From contig JADKJG010000007.1 in NCBI GenBank assembly GCA_016722375.1, positions 124,001 to 188,000 of the forward strand: a DNA stretch of 64,000 nt, read 5' to 3'. Positions 17,674 to 27,997 of the stretch are shown here, piece after piece. Source of the stretch: Bacteroidota bacterium (lineage in GTDB: Bacteria > Bacteroidota > Bacteroidia > Chitinophagales > LD1). The notes beneath the pieces were generated by a model. That model was given only the letters and a program-made list of their open reading frames with translations. It had not been told where the DNA came from and did not search any database. Made by a program: the position numbers and the translations under genes. Each line of letters starts with the position of its first letter. Positions within the stretch are counted from its first letter, which is position 1.

Positions 17674-18927
17674 ATGGAGAATTTCAGCAAAAACTTTAAG
17701 GCATTGAAAGAGTATAAACAAACCTTTCAAAAGTTCCCGAAGCAGAAGGATAACCTCGTACTATACACTTGGATGAGCAGCATACGAACACAATACAAAA
17801 ACCATCGTCTGTTACCTGAGGAAATTGCTGAATTAGAAGCTATCGGTTTTATATGGAACAGCCATGAACACATCTGGCAGAAGAACTTTGCGCAACTCCG
17901 GTCATTGAGTTCCGAAGAAATGGCAAACCTTCCCATAGATAACGAGAAACTGAATCAATGGCGGAGGATTCAAGAAATGTCATTCTATAAAGGGAAATTA
18001 ACCTCCGAGCGGATGGAGCAAATAAAATCTTTTGTAGAAAGGCCGGAGTTGGGGGTGATTTACATGAAAGCCAAAATGTCTCCCGTGGTGGAAGCCAAGT
18101 GGTTCATTAACTATGACCGACTAGTAGAATTCAGAAAACGATCGCCTCATCGCTGGCCTGGAAAAACAGACAATGATCCGATAGAAATGAAGCTGCACTC
18201 CTGGTGCTATTTGATCCGACAGAGGCAGAAAGACGGGAAGCTGCCCTCCTTGTGGAGAGAGCGGCTGGAGGCCATAGGTTTTAATTTTAATGCACTGCGA
18301 GATAACTGGATAAGCAAGTATGAAGCGTTGAAAAAACATTTGGAAGAAAACAATGGCATATTGTCCGCCAGCATTCATAAAAAAAAATACTCTTGGTACA
18401 GATCGCAGCTAAGGAAGAAGTTGGACAAAGAGCAGCAGAAGATGTTTAAATCATTGCCCCCCGTGCAAACCTCTGGGATATCGGAAAGTAGTTGGATGGA
18501 GCAATATCACCAGTTGGCTGCCTATATTGAAGCTCATGGTAAATTTCCGACCCATACTATCAATTATAAAATGGCATGCTGGACCAATACGCAACGAGCG
18601 CACTATAAAAAGGGGATACTACGCAAAAAACGAATCCGGCTATGGAAAAAACTGGGGTTAAGTGATTTGAAATTCGATGGCTTTCATCATATCTGGCAAC
18701 AAAAATTTGAAAAGTTAAGGTCTTGGCGAAGAAAGAATCCGGGGCTTTGGCCTGTTATTCAGGGAAGCCTTGAGGAGGAACGGAAGTTGGCCATTTGGTG
18801 TCGATATCAATTGATGAGAGGGAAACAACCTAGGAAACCGCTCAGCGCCGAACAGGCTGAAAAGCTGAAAGATATTGGCTTTCCGTTTAGCGATTCTCCT
18901 TTCTCTAAGAAACGAGTTAAACAATAA
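17674..18927 (+). CDS. orphan helicase-associated (HA) repeat protein
   Basis: A 417-residue protein built almost only of HA-type repeats (PF03457-like) of about 65-70 residues. The pattern is W/F..K...L..Y/F....G..P, then a W and an R/QR..Y..G.L pair, closing L..IGF.W/F. Clear copies lie near residues 4-62 (LEAIGFIWN), 142-207 (LHSWCYLIRQRQKDGKL, LEAIGFNFN), 278-342 (MACWTNTQRAHYKKGIL) and 346-408 (LAIWCRYQLMRGKQP). Two more degenerate copies lie between. The pI is strongly basic and Trp-rich, suggesting nucleic-acid binding. In other proteins such repeats follow a superfamily II helicase; no helicase domain is present here. A promoter and a terminator bracket it as a single-gene unit. Confidence 0.75.
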   Translation: MENFSKNFKALKEYKQTFQKFPKQKDNLVLYTWMSSIRTQYKNHRLLPEEIAELEAIGFIWNSHEHIWQKNFAQLRSLSSEEMANLPIDNEKLNQWRRIQEMSFYKGKLTSERMEQIKSFVERPELGVIYMKAKMSPVVEAKWFINYDRLVEFRKRSPHRWPGKTDNDPIEMKLHSWCYLIRQRQKDGKLPSLWRERLEAIGFNFNALRDNWISKYEALKKHLEENNGILSASIHKKKYSWYRSQLRKKLDKEQQKMFKSLPPVQTSGISESSWMEQYHQLAAYIEAHGKFPTHTINYKMACWTNTQRAHYKKGILRKKRIRLWKKLGLSDLKFDGFHHIWQQKFEKLRSWRRKNPGLWPVIQGSLEEERKLAIWCRYQLMRGKQPRKPLSAEQAEKLKDIGFPFSDSPFSKKRVKQ

Positions 18928-18929
18928 AC

Positions 18930-18965
18930 AAAACCCGTCGCACCGAAGCAGGACGGGTTTTTTAT
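18930..18965 (+). terminator. rho-independent terminator after the HA-repeat gene
   Basis: AAAACCCGTC pairs with GACGGGTTTT around a 12-nt loop, followed by a run of T. It starts 3 bp after the stop. Confidence 0.92.
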
Positions 18966-18967
18966 TT

Positions 18968-19000
18968 AAACCTTCCAAGTGTTTGAGACTTGGAAGGTTT
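18968..19000. repeat. perfect 13-bp hairpin AAACCTTCCAAGT
   Basis: AAACCTTCCAAGT pairs with ACTTGGAAGGTTT across gtttgag. It lies 13 bp past the stop of the minus-strand collagen-like gene and could end its transcript. It is a dispersed-looking palindrome. Confidence 0.8.
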
Positions 19001-19012
19001 ATCCTGAAAGAT

Positions 19013-22000
19013 TTAATCAGCGAGCTTCACTAAAGAATAGGTTCCATTTATGATAGATGTAGGATTGCTCCATGCGCCAATTCTTGCCTGAATGGTTAAT
19101 GAATTGGTGGTGGTCAGGTTGAGCACGTGGCTGATAGACAAAATTCCCTCGGCCCCATACGTAGATGCACCAGCTTTAGGGGTAGCGTCCTGATAAACAG
19201 TAACTATATAGTTTTCGGCGAAATCCGCTCCGGTGAGATAGGCCGTCAGCAGATATTTGCCGGTGCTTGGAATGGTAATGGTGGCAATGGTGGAGTAATA
19301 ATCATCAATACTTACTGCAGGGATTCCGACTTCAGCATTGATAACTGAAGGATAAGAACCGGCGCCAGAAGGCGTTTCCCAAGTGGCCAAACCATCCGCA
19401 TCGCTGGTCAACACTTTGCCTGCACCGGGAGTTCCTCCGGTGATTTTCACCTGACCGGCTACTTCGAGTTTCGCCCCGGGAAAATAAGTACCAATACCAA
19501 CCGAACCAGCATTCATAATGATACTGTTGTTGTTGTCCCATATAGTCATTGTTGTCCCGTTTTTCACCCCATTGATATCGCCGATATTGACCTGACCGGA
19601 GGATGTTGATAGAACCGGATAGTAACCTCCGAGCCCGCTTTCATATTGATGGATAGTAACTCTGCCGTTGTCACCCGAGATGATGTCAAGATCTTCTGAT
19701 TGCATCTTGATAGCCGAACCGTTACCAACGGCTGTGTTCTGATAGATAGATAGATCGCTGTTATCACGACCCAATATATCGCCCGAAACAGCCATATCGC
19801 CAACGACATCAAGTTTAGAAAGCGGTGAAGTAGTTCCGATACCTACATTACCAGTACTGGTAACTCTCATGTTCTCGACCAGACTGTCAGAGCCATTTTG
19901 CGTACTGAAACTTAGATCTGCAGCAGAGCATTTACACTGGTTGTCAGCACTCAAGTCGGTACGGTAGTCTTTTACCCGTACATGGAAAGCATTTTTATCG
20001 CCGGTATTATCTGTAGCAAAGATAGCGCTACTCAACTTGCCTCCGTTATTGTTGGTGCCGAAAATATGCAAGTCAGCTAAGGGGCTTGAAGTATTAACAC
20101 CAATTTTTTGATGACCATAACTGATATAGCTGCTATTATAAACAGTACCCGCACCATCGTCGGTCCATGGTCCGCCGCTACCAGCGGCACCCGTAGCACC
20201 TTGTGGACCGGTAGCTCCCGTGGCACCATCTACTCCGTCAATACCGGCAGGACCTTCTGGACCCATTGGGCCCATTGGACCAGCGAAACCATCATTACCA
20301 GCAGGGCCTTGCGGTCCCATTGGTCCCATTACACCGTCAAATCCATCATTACCGGCAGGACCTTGTGGACCCATTGGGCCCATTGGACCAGCAAAACCAT
20401 CATTACCAGCAGGGCCTTGCGGTCCCATTGGTCCCATTACACCGTCAAATCCATCATTACCGGCAGGACCTTGTGGACCCATTGGGCCCATTGGACCAGC
20501 GAAACCATCATTACCAGTAGCACCGGTAGGACCCTGTAGGCCATCGGCACCTGTTGGGCCTTGGATTCCATCTGCACCTGTAGCACCGTCATTTCCATTT
20601 GCGCCGTCGTTACCGGTAGCACCGGTCGGACCTTGTAGGCCGTCAGCACCTGTTGGGCCTTGGATACCATCTGCACCTGTAGCACCGTCGTTTCCGTTAG
20701 CTCCATCATTGCCAGTAGCACCCGTAGCACCGTCGTTTCCATTAGCACCGTCATTGCCAGTAGCACCGGTAGGGCCCTGTAGACCATCAGCACCAGTCGG
20801 GCCTTGTATTCCATCAGCACCAGTAGCACCATCGCTTCCATTGGCACCATCATTACCGGTAGCACCGGTCGGACCTTGTAGGCCGTCAGCACCTGTTGGA
20901 CCTTGTATTCCATCAGCACCCGTAGCACCATCGCTTCCATTGGCACCGTCATTACCGGTAGCACCGATAGGGCCCTGTAGACCATCAGCACCAGTCGGGC
21001 CTTGGATACCATCTGCACCTGTAGCACCGTCGTTTCCGTTAGCTCCATCATTGCCAGTCGCACCGGTAGGACCTTGTGGGCCATCTGCACCTGTTGGGCC
21101 TTGGATTCCATCTGCACCCGTAGCACCGTCGTTTCCATTTGCACCGTCATTACCGGTAGCACCATCGTTTCCATTTGCACCGTTGTTACCGGTAGGACCT
21201 TGTGGGCCGTCTGCACCTGTTGGGCCTTGGATTCCATCTGCACCTGTAGCACCGTCGTTTCCATTTGTACCATCGTTACCAGTAGCACCGGTAGGGCCTT
21301 GTGGACCATCAGCGCCTGTTGGGCCTTGTATTCCATCTGCACCTGTAGCACCGTCATTTCCATTTGTACCGTCATTACCAGTAGCACCGGTAGGACCTTG
21401 TGGGCCATCAGCACCAGTCGGGCCTTGGATACCATCTGCACCCGTAGCACCATCGTTTCCATTTGCACCGTCATTACCAGTAGCACCAGTAGGGCCTTGT
21501 GGGCCGTCAGCACCAGTTAGGCCTTGAGCGCCTGTATTACCCATCAATCCTTGTGGACCCGGATTGCCCTGAGGGCCTTGTAAGCCCGTGCACCCGTTGC
21601 ACCAGCCAGACCCTGAAGTCCCTAGTGCGCCGGTGGCACCATCAGCACCCGCAGCACCTGAGCACCCACAGCGCCTGTAGGCCCTGCCGCTCCCGCGAAT
21701 CCTTGTTGTCCCTGTATTCCCTGTGGGCCTGGATACCTTGAGGGCCCTGAGGGCCGGCACCGGTCATACCTGTGGGACCCGTAGGGGCCTTTGGCACCGC
21801 CGCCTCCACCACCGTTTCCTGAAAATAAGGCATAAGGTACACTCAACAACTGCGAGGTTCCCATATCGGTATAGTTCGTTCCTCCTGCCGGATCAACTTC
21901 TACTTGTAGATATTTAGCACCGCTGCTCCAATCTACGAAGCTGAGGTCTCCCTTCTCTCCTATATATAGATTAATCAATCCAAACTGATTGGTAGTCGCC

Positions 22001-22200
22001 GTCACCGTCTCTGTATATTCAACCGGACCCGACATCGTGCCATTGTGTATCATAAAGCGAACCGTCACATTCGTACCGTTCGACAATGGCTGCCCGGAGT
22101 TATCTCGAACTACCGCCTGATAGTTCATCTTCTGAGGAACTTGTGCGAAAACTGTTGTAGCAAAAACTACGAAAGACAGAAAAAGGAAAATGTTTTTCAT
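19013..22200 (-). CDS. collagen-like surface protein 1 with C-terminal tail-fibre-like region (frameshifted as read)
   Basis: Starts at ATG 22200 with signal peptide MKNIFLFLSFVVFATTVFA, then a beta-domain (QVPQKMNYQAVVRD; LSVPYALFSGNG). Next comes a Gly-x-y collagen-like tract of about 450 residues rich in GATGADGIQGPTG units. The C-terminal part contains repeated GNVGIGTTSPLSKLDV-type motifs as in bacteriophage tail-fibre-like proteins. As read, the frame is broken between about 21,785 and 21,585 by several 1-base differences from the sister copy at 24,070-24,430. Examples are an extra G at about 21783, missing T at about 21659 and 21588, and an extra A at about 21622. The long frame 19013-21760 holds the body and the 21622-22200 frame the N-terminus. 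Consensus error or real decay cannot be told apart here. Confidence 0.7.
21401..22146. repeat. duplicated block, copy 1 (matches 23994-24743)
   Basis: About 746 bp covering the mature N-terminal domain and the first collagen triplets of the collagen-like gene. It is nearly identical to the block in the sister gene, apart from a few substitutions and 1-3-base indels. Identity stops sharply at the signal-peptide junction (after GAGGAACTTGTGC), where the two genes become unlike. Confidence 0.85.
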
Positions 22201-22419
22201 CAGCGTTGTATTTTAAATTTAAGAACGTGGCAAAGATAACCGGTGGTCATATCGAGCAAATACCCTTTACTAACAGAAGCGATTATAAATCGTATTAGAT
22301 ATAGTACAAATAGTCCTGACGGTCATCTTCCTTTCTTATTATCCAAGTTGAAACAAAAGAGGTAAGGAAAAATAATTACTGTTTGCCAGCGTTAGAAATC
22401 CTTAGACACCAGTAGGCAT

Positions 22420-22450
22420 AAAAAAGCTGCCTCATCTTCCGAGGCAGCTT
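22420..22450 (-). terminator. terminator of collagen-like gene 2
   Basis: AAGCTGCCTC and GAGGCAGCTT flank atcttcc, with AAAAA on the plus strand giving a U tract on the minus strand. It lies 46 bp past the stop at 22496. Confidence 0.88.
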
Positions 22451-22495
22451 CAAATTATATCTATACAGGATTGTTATCCTTAAGATACTGCTATT

Positions 22496-24800
22496 TTACC
22501 AAATCCACCATTCAATGAACACCATACCAGAAGCACCGGCACCGCCAAACGTAAACCCAGCACCGCCGCCGCCACCGCCGCCGCCAAACTGACCGCCGTT
22601 TCCTCCATTACCACCATTTCCCGCTCCAGAACCACCGGCACCAAAGGTGCTTCCACCACCACCACAGCCGGAAGGCCAACAGCCACCCTGAATATCATTT
22701 CCGCCACCGCCACCATTAACAGATAATAATACATCAAAAGAACTGGAGCCTCCTGCTCCGGCTGTAATCCCATTCCAACTATCGCCCCCATTACCACCAC
22801 CACCAACGGTGATTGTGTACGCAGTGGACGGTGTTACAGACAGTGTAGAATATCTGACAAAAGCTCCAGCACCGCCGCCGCCGCCGCCCCAGCTTCCGCC
22901 GCCACCGCCGCCACCAATCATACTTACTCTTACTGAGTTCACCCCAGCCGGTACTGTAAAGGTATTTGAACCAACCGTGCTAAACATTTGCTTCCATGAG
23001 CCGTTGGTGCATTGCCCCAACTTGCATTTCCATTGGCATCTGAAACTAAAGATTTGCCATCGCCTTGGTTGCCATCAACAATCTTTAGCGTGGTTCCAGA
23101 AGTACCGACTACCTCAAGTTTAACGGAAGGCGAAGGAGTTCCAATACCTACGTTTCCGTTTCCTTTAATCCTCATTAGCTCATTACTGGCAGATGCACCG
23201 GTTGCAGCAAAAAACACATGATCTGCACTTGTAGCGGCAGTCTGATATCGCAACATGTTGTTGTTGATACCAAACCCGTATATCTCATGGTCATTATCAG
23301 CATTTTCATAGAGGACTATTTTTCTGTTTGATATGGTGTTTGCCAATTGCAAACCCGCGTGAGGAGTGGTTGTCCCGATACCTACATTACCTCCATTATT
23401 GTAAATATTGCTGTTATTGGTTACCCAACTGGTACCATTCCAGTAGGGAGTGTTTCCGGCAGAAGTTCCGCTTGCAAGAAATCCAGTTGCTCCGGTTGCG
23501 CCAGTAACACCTATCATGCCAGTAGCACCTGTCGGGCCTTGAGCACCATCAATACCCGGAGCACCGTCGTTTCCGTTAGCTCCATCATTGCCAGTAGCAC
23601 CGGTAGGGCCTTGTGGACCATCAGCACCAGTCGGGCCTTGGATACCATCTGCACCTGTAGCACCGTCATTTCCATTTGTACCGTCATTACCGGTAGCACC
23701 GGTAGGACCTTGTGGGCCATCTACACCTGTTGGGCCTTGGATACCATCTGCACCCCGTAGCACCGTCGTTTCCATTGACACCATCATTACCGGTAGCACC
23801 GGTCGGGCCTTGTGGACCATCTACACCAGTTGGGCCTTGGATTCCATCTGCACCTGTAGCACCGTCGTTACCAGTAGCACCGGTAGGACCTTGTGGACCG
23901 TCAGCGCCTGTTGGGCCTTGGATACCATCTGCACCAGTAGCACCGTCGTTTCCATTAGCACCGTCATTACCGGTAGCACCGGTAGGGCCTTGTGGGCCAT
24001 CAGCACCAGTTGGGCCTTGGATACCATCTGCACCCGTAGCACCATCGTTTCCATTTGCACCGTCATTACCAGTAGCACCAGTAGGGCCTTGTGGGCCGTC
24101 AGCACCAGTTAGGCCTTGAGCGCCTGTATTACCCATCAATCCTTGTGGACCCGGATTGCCCTGAGGGCCTTGTAAGCCCTGTGCACCCGTTGCACCAGCC
24201 AGACCCTGAAGTCCCTGTGCGCCGGTGGCACCATCAGCACCCGCAGCACCTTGAGCACCCACAGCGCCTGTAGGCCCTGCCGCTCCCGCGAATCCTTGTT
24301 GTCCCTGTATTCCCTGTGGGCCCGTAATACCTTGAGGGCCCTGAGGGCCCGCGGCACCGGTCATACCCGTGGGACCCGTAGGGCCTTTGGCACCGCCGCC
24401 TCCACCACCGTTTCCTGAAAATAAGGCATAAGGTACACTCAACAACTGCGAGGTTCCCATATCGGTATAGTTCGTTCCTCCTGCCGGATCAACTTCTACT
24501 TGTAGATATTTAGCACCGCTGCTCCAATCTACGAAGCTGAGGTCTCCCTTCTCTCCTATATATAGATTAATCAATCCAAACTGATTGGTAGTCGCCGTCA
24601 CCGTCTCTGTATATTCAACCGGACCTTGACATCGTGCCATTGTGTATCATAAAGCGAACCGTCACATTCGTACCGTTCGACAATGGCTGCCCGGAGTTAT
24701 CTCGAACTACCGCCTGGTAGTTCATCTTCTGAGGAACTTGTGCAAAGGTAGTTGCAGCTAACAATAAAGGCAATAACAATAGAAGGATATATTTTTTCAT
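22496..24800 (-). CDS. collagen-like surface protein 2 with glycine-rich C-terminal domain (frameshifted as read)
   Basis: Starts at ATG 24800 with signal peptide MKKYILLLLLPLLLAATTFA. The same N-terminal domain and collagen tract as copy 1 follow, then NVGIGTTTPHAGLQL and NVGIGTPSPSVKLEV motifs. A glycine-rich C-terminal domain (FTVPAGVNSVRVSMIGGGG) ends the protein; such domains cap phage tail-fibre-like and surface proteins. Three breaks occur as read. There is an extra base near 24622 (GGACCTTGACATC against GGACCCGACATC in copy 1), an extra C near 23755 (TGCACCCCGTAGC) and a shift near 23010 (WGNAPT into NGSWKQMF). Restoring these gives one continuous protein of about 765 residues. A terminator lies at 22420-22450. 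Confidence 0.7.
23994..24743. repeat. duplicated block, copy 2 (matches 21401-22146)
   Basis: The partner of the block in collagen-like gene 1, about 750 bp, in the same orientation. The sharp ends and the unlike signal peptides and C-termini suggest recombination or gene conversion between neighbouring genes. Confidence 0.85.
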
Positions 24801-24981
24801 AATTACTTTTAAGGGGTTAAATAATTAGGGGTCAAATAAAAACGCATCAGCAATCGGTTGTAGTTGTACATATCAACAGGAGCTAGGAGTATCTGTATAA
24901 AAACCAATACAAGCGGGCCGTCTTAATATATGCGTTGCTGGTTCCACATATTCTTCTATTTTCGTTTTGACCGATATCTTC

Positions 24982-27900
24982 ATGAAGTTCCTTCTTCTTT
25001 CCTTTGCACTTGCTTTTTGCATGACCGGTTTATCCCAGAATAATTATTGGCAGCAAGAAGTAAACTATCAAATAGAGGTTCAACTGGATGATGTGCATCA
25101 CGAACTGAATGGATTCATTACGATAGATTATAAGAACCATTCACCAGAGACGCTCTCCTTCATCTATCTTCATCTCTGGGCGAATGCATACAAGAACACC
25201 CATACGCCTTTTGCAAAGCAGCTGATTGAAAACGGAAGCTGGGAGTTCAGAAGAAGCAAGCCCTCAGAACGAGGGTATATAGATAGTTTGAACTTTAAAA
25301 TAAACTCGGAGGCCTGTCGCTGGTTGTTTGATTCTACGAGCGAAGAAATTTGTAAGGTAATATTGAATAGCCCGCTAAGTACTGGTGAAAGTGTGCGGAT
25401 CTCCACCCCCTTTCATATCAAATTGCCTTATACTTTTTCTCGCATGGGGCATGTAAGGCAGAGTTATCAAATCAGCCAATGGTACCCCAAACCAGCGGTG
25501 TATGATAAAGACGGATGGCATACTATGCCGTATTTAGATCAGGGAGAATTTTATGGGGAGTTCGGTTCTTATAATGTTAGCATCACACTTCCTGAAAACT
25601 ATGTGGTAGGAGCTACGGGTGATTTGCAGGATACGGCTGAAATAAGATGGATGAATGAAAGAGCCGAGGCCACTTTAAAGACAATAGAAACAAAAACATT
25701 GGACTATAGCTTTCCGGCTTCTTCGCAAAAAACAAAAACGATTCGATTCAAACAAGATAATATACATGACTTTGCCTGGTTTGCCGATAAAAGGTATTAT
25801 GTGCTAAAAGGAGACGTAGAACTTCCAGCATCGAAACATCGTGTGGAGACTTGGTCGCTGTTTACCCAAGCACAATCTAGCCTTTGGATAAAAGCGCCCG
25901 AGTATCTAGCAGATGCTATTCGTTATTACAGCAACCAGATGGGAGACTATCCTTACCGACAGGTAACAGCGGTTCAGGGAATTATAGGTGCGGGGGGCGG
26001 TATGGAATATCCGAACGTGACGATTGTAGGCCCAGTAAAAAATGGGGAAGAATTGGACATGGTGATTACTCACGAAGTGGGACATAACTGGTTTTATGGT
26101 ATGTTAGGCAGCAACGAACGCGAACACCCTTGGATGGACGAGGGCATCAATTCTTACTATGAAAACCGGTATGCTCAAATAAAATATCCTGAGAAACAGT
26201 TGGCTGATATGTTTTCCAAACCTACTCAAAAATTCTTTGACCTCCTTCCATATAAAAGCAGGTACGCAAGAGATTTTGCTTATCAACTCATGGCACGAGA
26301 GAATCGCGATGAACCGGTTGAACAAAATGCAAAAGATTATACATCCTTCAATTATGGCGCCGTGGTATATGGCAAATCTGCTATGCTAATGGAGTATCTC
26401 GAAAAGTATCTGGGCACTGAAATCTTCGATATGATAATGAAGAAATATTTTGCGACTTGGAAATACAAGCACCCGGAACCAGAAGACCTTCGAAGAATGT
26501 TTGAAACAGAAACCGGAAAGGATTTGAGTTGGTTCTTTGAAGACTTAATCCAAACCAAAAATAAGATTGACTATAAGATTGCTTCTGCTAAAAAACAAAA
26601 GGGAACGGACAGCCTTACCATCCTACTGAAGAATATCAATAAGGTATCCTCACCTGTCTTACTCACTTCGCTAAAACGCGATTCCGTTATTTCTTCGCAA
26701 TGGTTAGATGGATTCACGAGAACAAAAGTAATTTCGATTTCTAAAGGTGAAGCAGATAAGATTCAGATTGACCCGGGGCTTATCATCCCTGAAATAAACA
26801 GGAGAAACAATACCTATAAAATCAACCGCCTAGCTCATAAATTCGAACGATTGCGTTTACAGTTTCTCGGATCTATAGAAAACCAAAACCGGACACAGGT
26901 TTTCTTTGCTCCTTACATAGGTTGGAACAACTATGACAAAACACAGGTGGGGTTAGCTATATATAGCCCGATGGTGCCCACCAGAAAATTCAGTTATTAC
27001 CTGATTCCTGCATTCGGTACTGGTTCAAAACAATTTATCGGCTTTGGAAAATTCAGTTTAAATCTCTTTCCTGATGAAGTACAAAAAGTTTCTTTTGGTT
27101 TGTTTGCTCAGCGATTCAGTTATCTGTTATTTCCAGAAAATTTGACCTTCAATAAAATAGAACCTTCTATATCTATTGAATTCAAAAAGAGAAGATCAAG
27201 AAGCCCGTACATACATTCACTGCAAGCGAGGAGCGTGATTATTATCAGCGAGTGTGCAGAGAAAGTTTTGGATGAGAAAACACAGCGATACTTTGTAGAT
27301 GAAATCAAATATCGCTTAGAGCGCCGTTCTACTCTAAATCCGTTTAGCGTACAAGTCACATTCCGTCATGGAAGAAATTTTGGAAATCTTTCAGCAGAAG
27401 GAAGGTTTCTGCTCAGTTACAACCGACCCAATGAAGGATTTAAAATAAGACTCTTCGCCGGCGGGTTTTTATTCAACACGAAATTATCAAGCGATATCTC
27501 GGCTCCCAATCCCAGATTTTATTTAAGCAATGTTTCCAATAGCACTTATGCCTATTGGCTTCAAAAAGATTATATGTTCGATGAAACATTCTTAGATCGA
27601 AATGGAAGAGACAAAAATCTCGCACGGCAAGTATCGGTGGTAGATGGCGGGTTCCGTTCCAATACAAACGTCGGTGCAACCGGTAAATTTATCAGTGCTA
27701 TAAACCTCTCTTCCTCCATCCATAGATTTGTTCCCATTCACCCTTTCCTTTCTGGAGCCTTATGGGTGAATGATGACAACAAGTTGCAAGTAGCAGCAGA
27801 AGCCGGTATATCTCTAATTGCCTTGCCGGAAATGGTAGAAATACACTTGCCTTTCCTTGTTACCAACAATATCCGCAACAACCAAAAAATAATTGGTATC

Positions 27901-27987
27901 CATAAATGGTATCAGAGGATTACTTTTACACTCAAATTAGAGTTACAGAACCCATTGAGTTTTCTTCGTAAATACATCAACCTTTAA
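24982..27987 (+). CDS. M1-family zinc metallopeptidase
   Basis: About 1001 residues. ATG 24982 is preferred over the upstream TTG because MKFLLLSFALAFCMTGLSQ is a signal peptide; a -7-like TATTTTCG lies at 24957-24964. The M1 gluzincin site is clear: exopeptidase motif GGGMEYPNV at about residues 334-342, HEVGHNW (HExxH) at about 364, and the third ligand Glu 18 residues on in WMDEGIN. The extended C-terminal half of about 430 residues is beta-rich and unlike classical aminopeptidase N; it is typical of large Bacteroidota M1 proteins. It cleaves N-terminal residues from peptides, probably in the periplasm. The ALDH gene follows after 10 bp. Confidence 0.9.
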   Translation: MKFLLLSFALAFCMTGLSQNNYWQQEVNYQIEVQLDDVHHELNGFITIDYKNHSPETLSFIYLHLWANAYKNTHTPFAKQLIENGSWEFRRSKPSERGYIDSLNFKINSEACRWLFDSTSEEICKVILNSPLSTGESVRISTPFHIKLPYTFSRMGHVRQSYQISQWYPKPAVYDKDGWHTMPYLDQGEFYGEFGSYNVSITLPENYVVGATGDLQDTAEIRWMNERAEATLKTIETKTLDYSFPASSQKTKTIRFKQDNIHDFAWFADKRYYVLKGDVELPASKHRVETWSLFTQAQSSLWIKAPEYLADAIRYYSNQMGDYPYRQVTAVQGIIGAGGGMEYPNVTIVGPVKNGEELDMVITHEVGHNWFYGMLGSNEREHPWMDEGINSYYENRYAQIKYPEKQLADMFSKPTQKFFDLLPYKSRYARDFAYQLMARENRDEPVEQNAKDYTSFNYGAVVYGKSAMLMEYLEKYLGTEIFDMIMKKYFATWKYKHPEPEDLRRMFETETGKDLSWFFEDLIQTKNKIDYKIASAKKQKGTDSLTILLKNINKVSSPVLLTSLKRDSVISSQWLDGFTRTKVISISKGEADKIQIDPGLIIPEINRRNNTYKINRLAHKFERLRLQFLGSIENQNRTQVFFAPYIGWNNYDKTQVGLAIYSPMVPTRKFSYYLIPAFGTGSKQFIGFGKFSLNLFPDEVQKVSFGLFAQRFSYLLFPENLTFNKIEPSISIEFKKRRSRSPYIHSLQARSVIIISECAEKVLDEKTQRYFVDEIKYRLERRSTLNPFSVQVTFRHGRNFGNLSAEGRFLLSYNRPNEGFKIRLFAGGFLFNTKLSSDISAPNPRFYLSNVSNSTYAYWLQKDYMFDETFLDRNGRDKNLARQVSVVDGGFRSNTNVGATGKFISAINLSSSIHRFVPIHPFLSGALWVNDDNKLQVAAEAGISLIALPEMVEIHLPFLVTNNIRNNQKIIGIHKWYQRITFTLKLELQNPLSFLRKYINL

Positions 27988-27997
27988 AATCAAAATC

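Noticed and set aside
20220..21527. 435-residue plus-strand open frame rich in Gly-Pro triplets
   Set aside because: It is the antisense of the collagen-like tract. GGN codons opposite CCN give a collagen-like shadow; no signal or start context.
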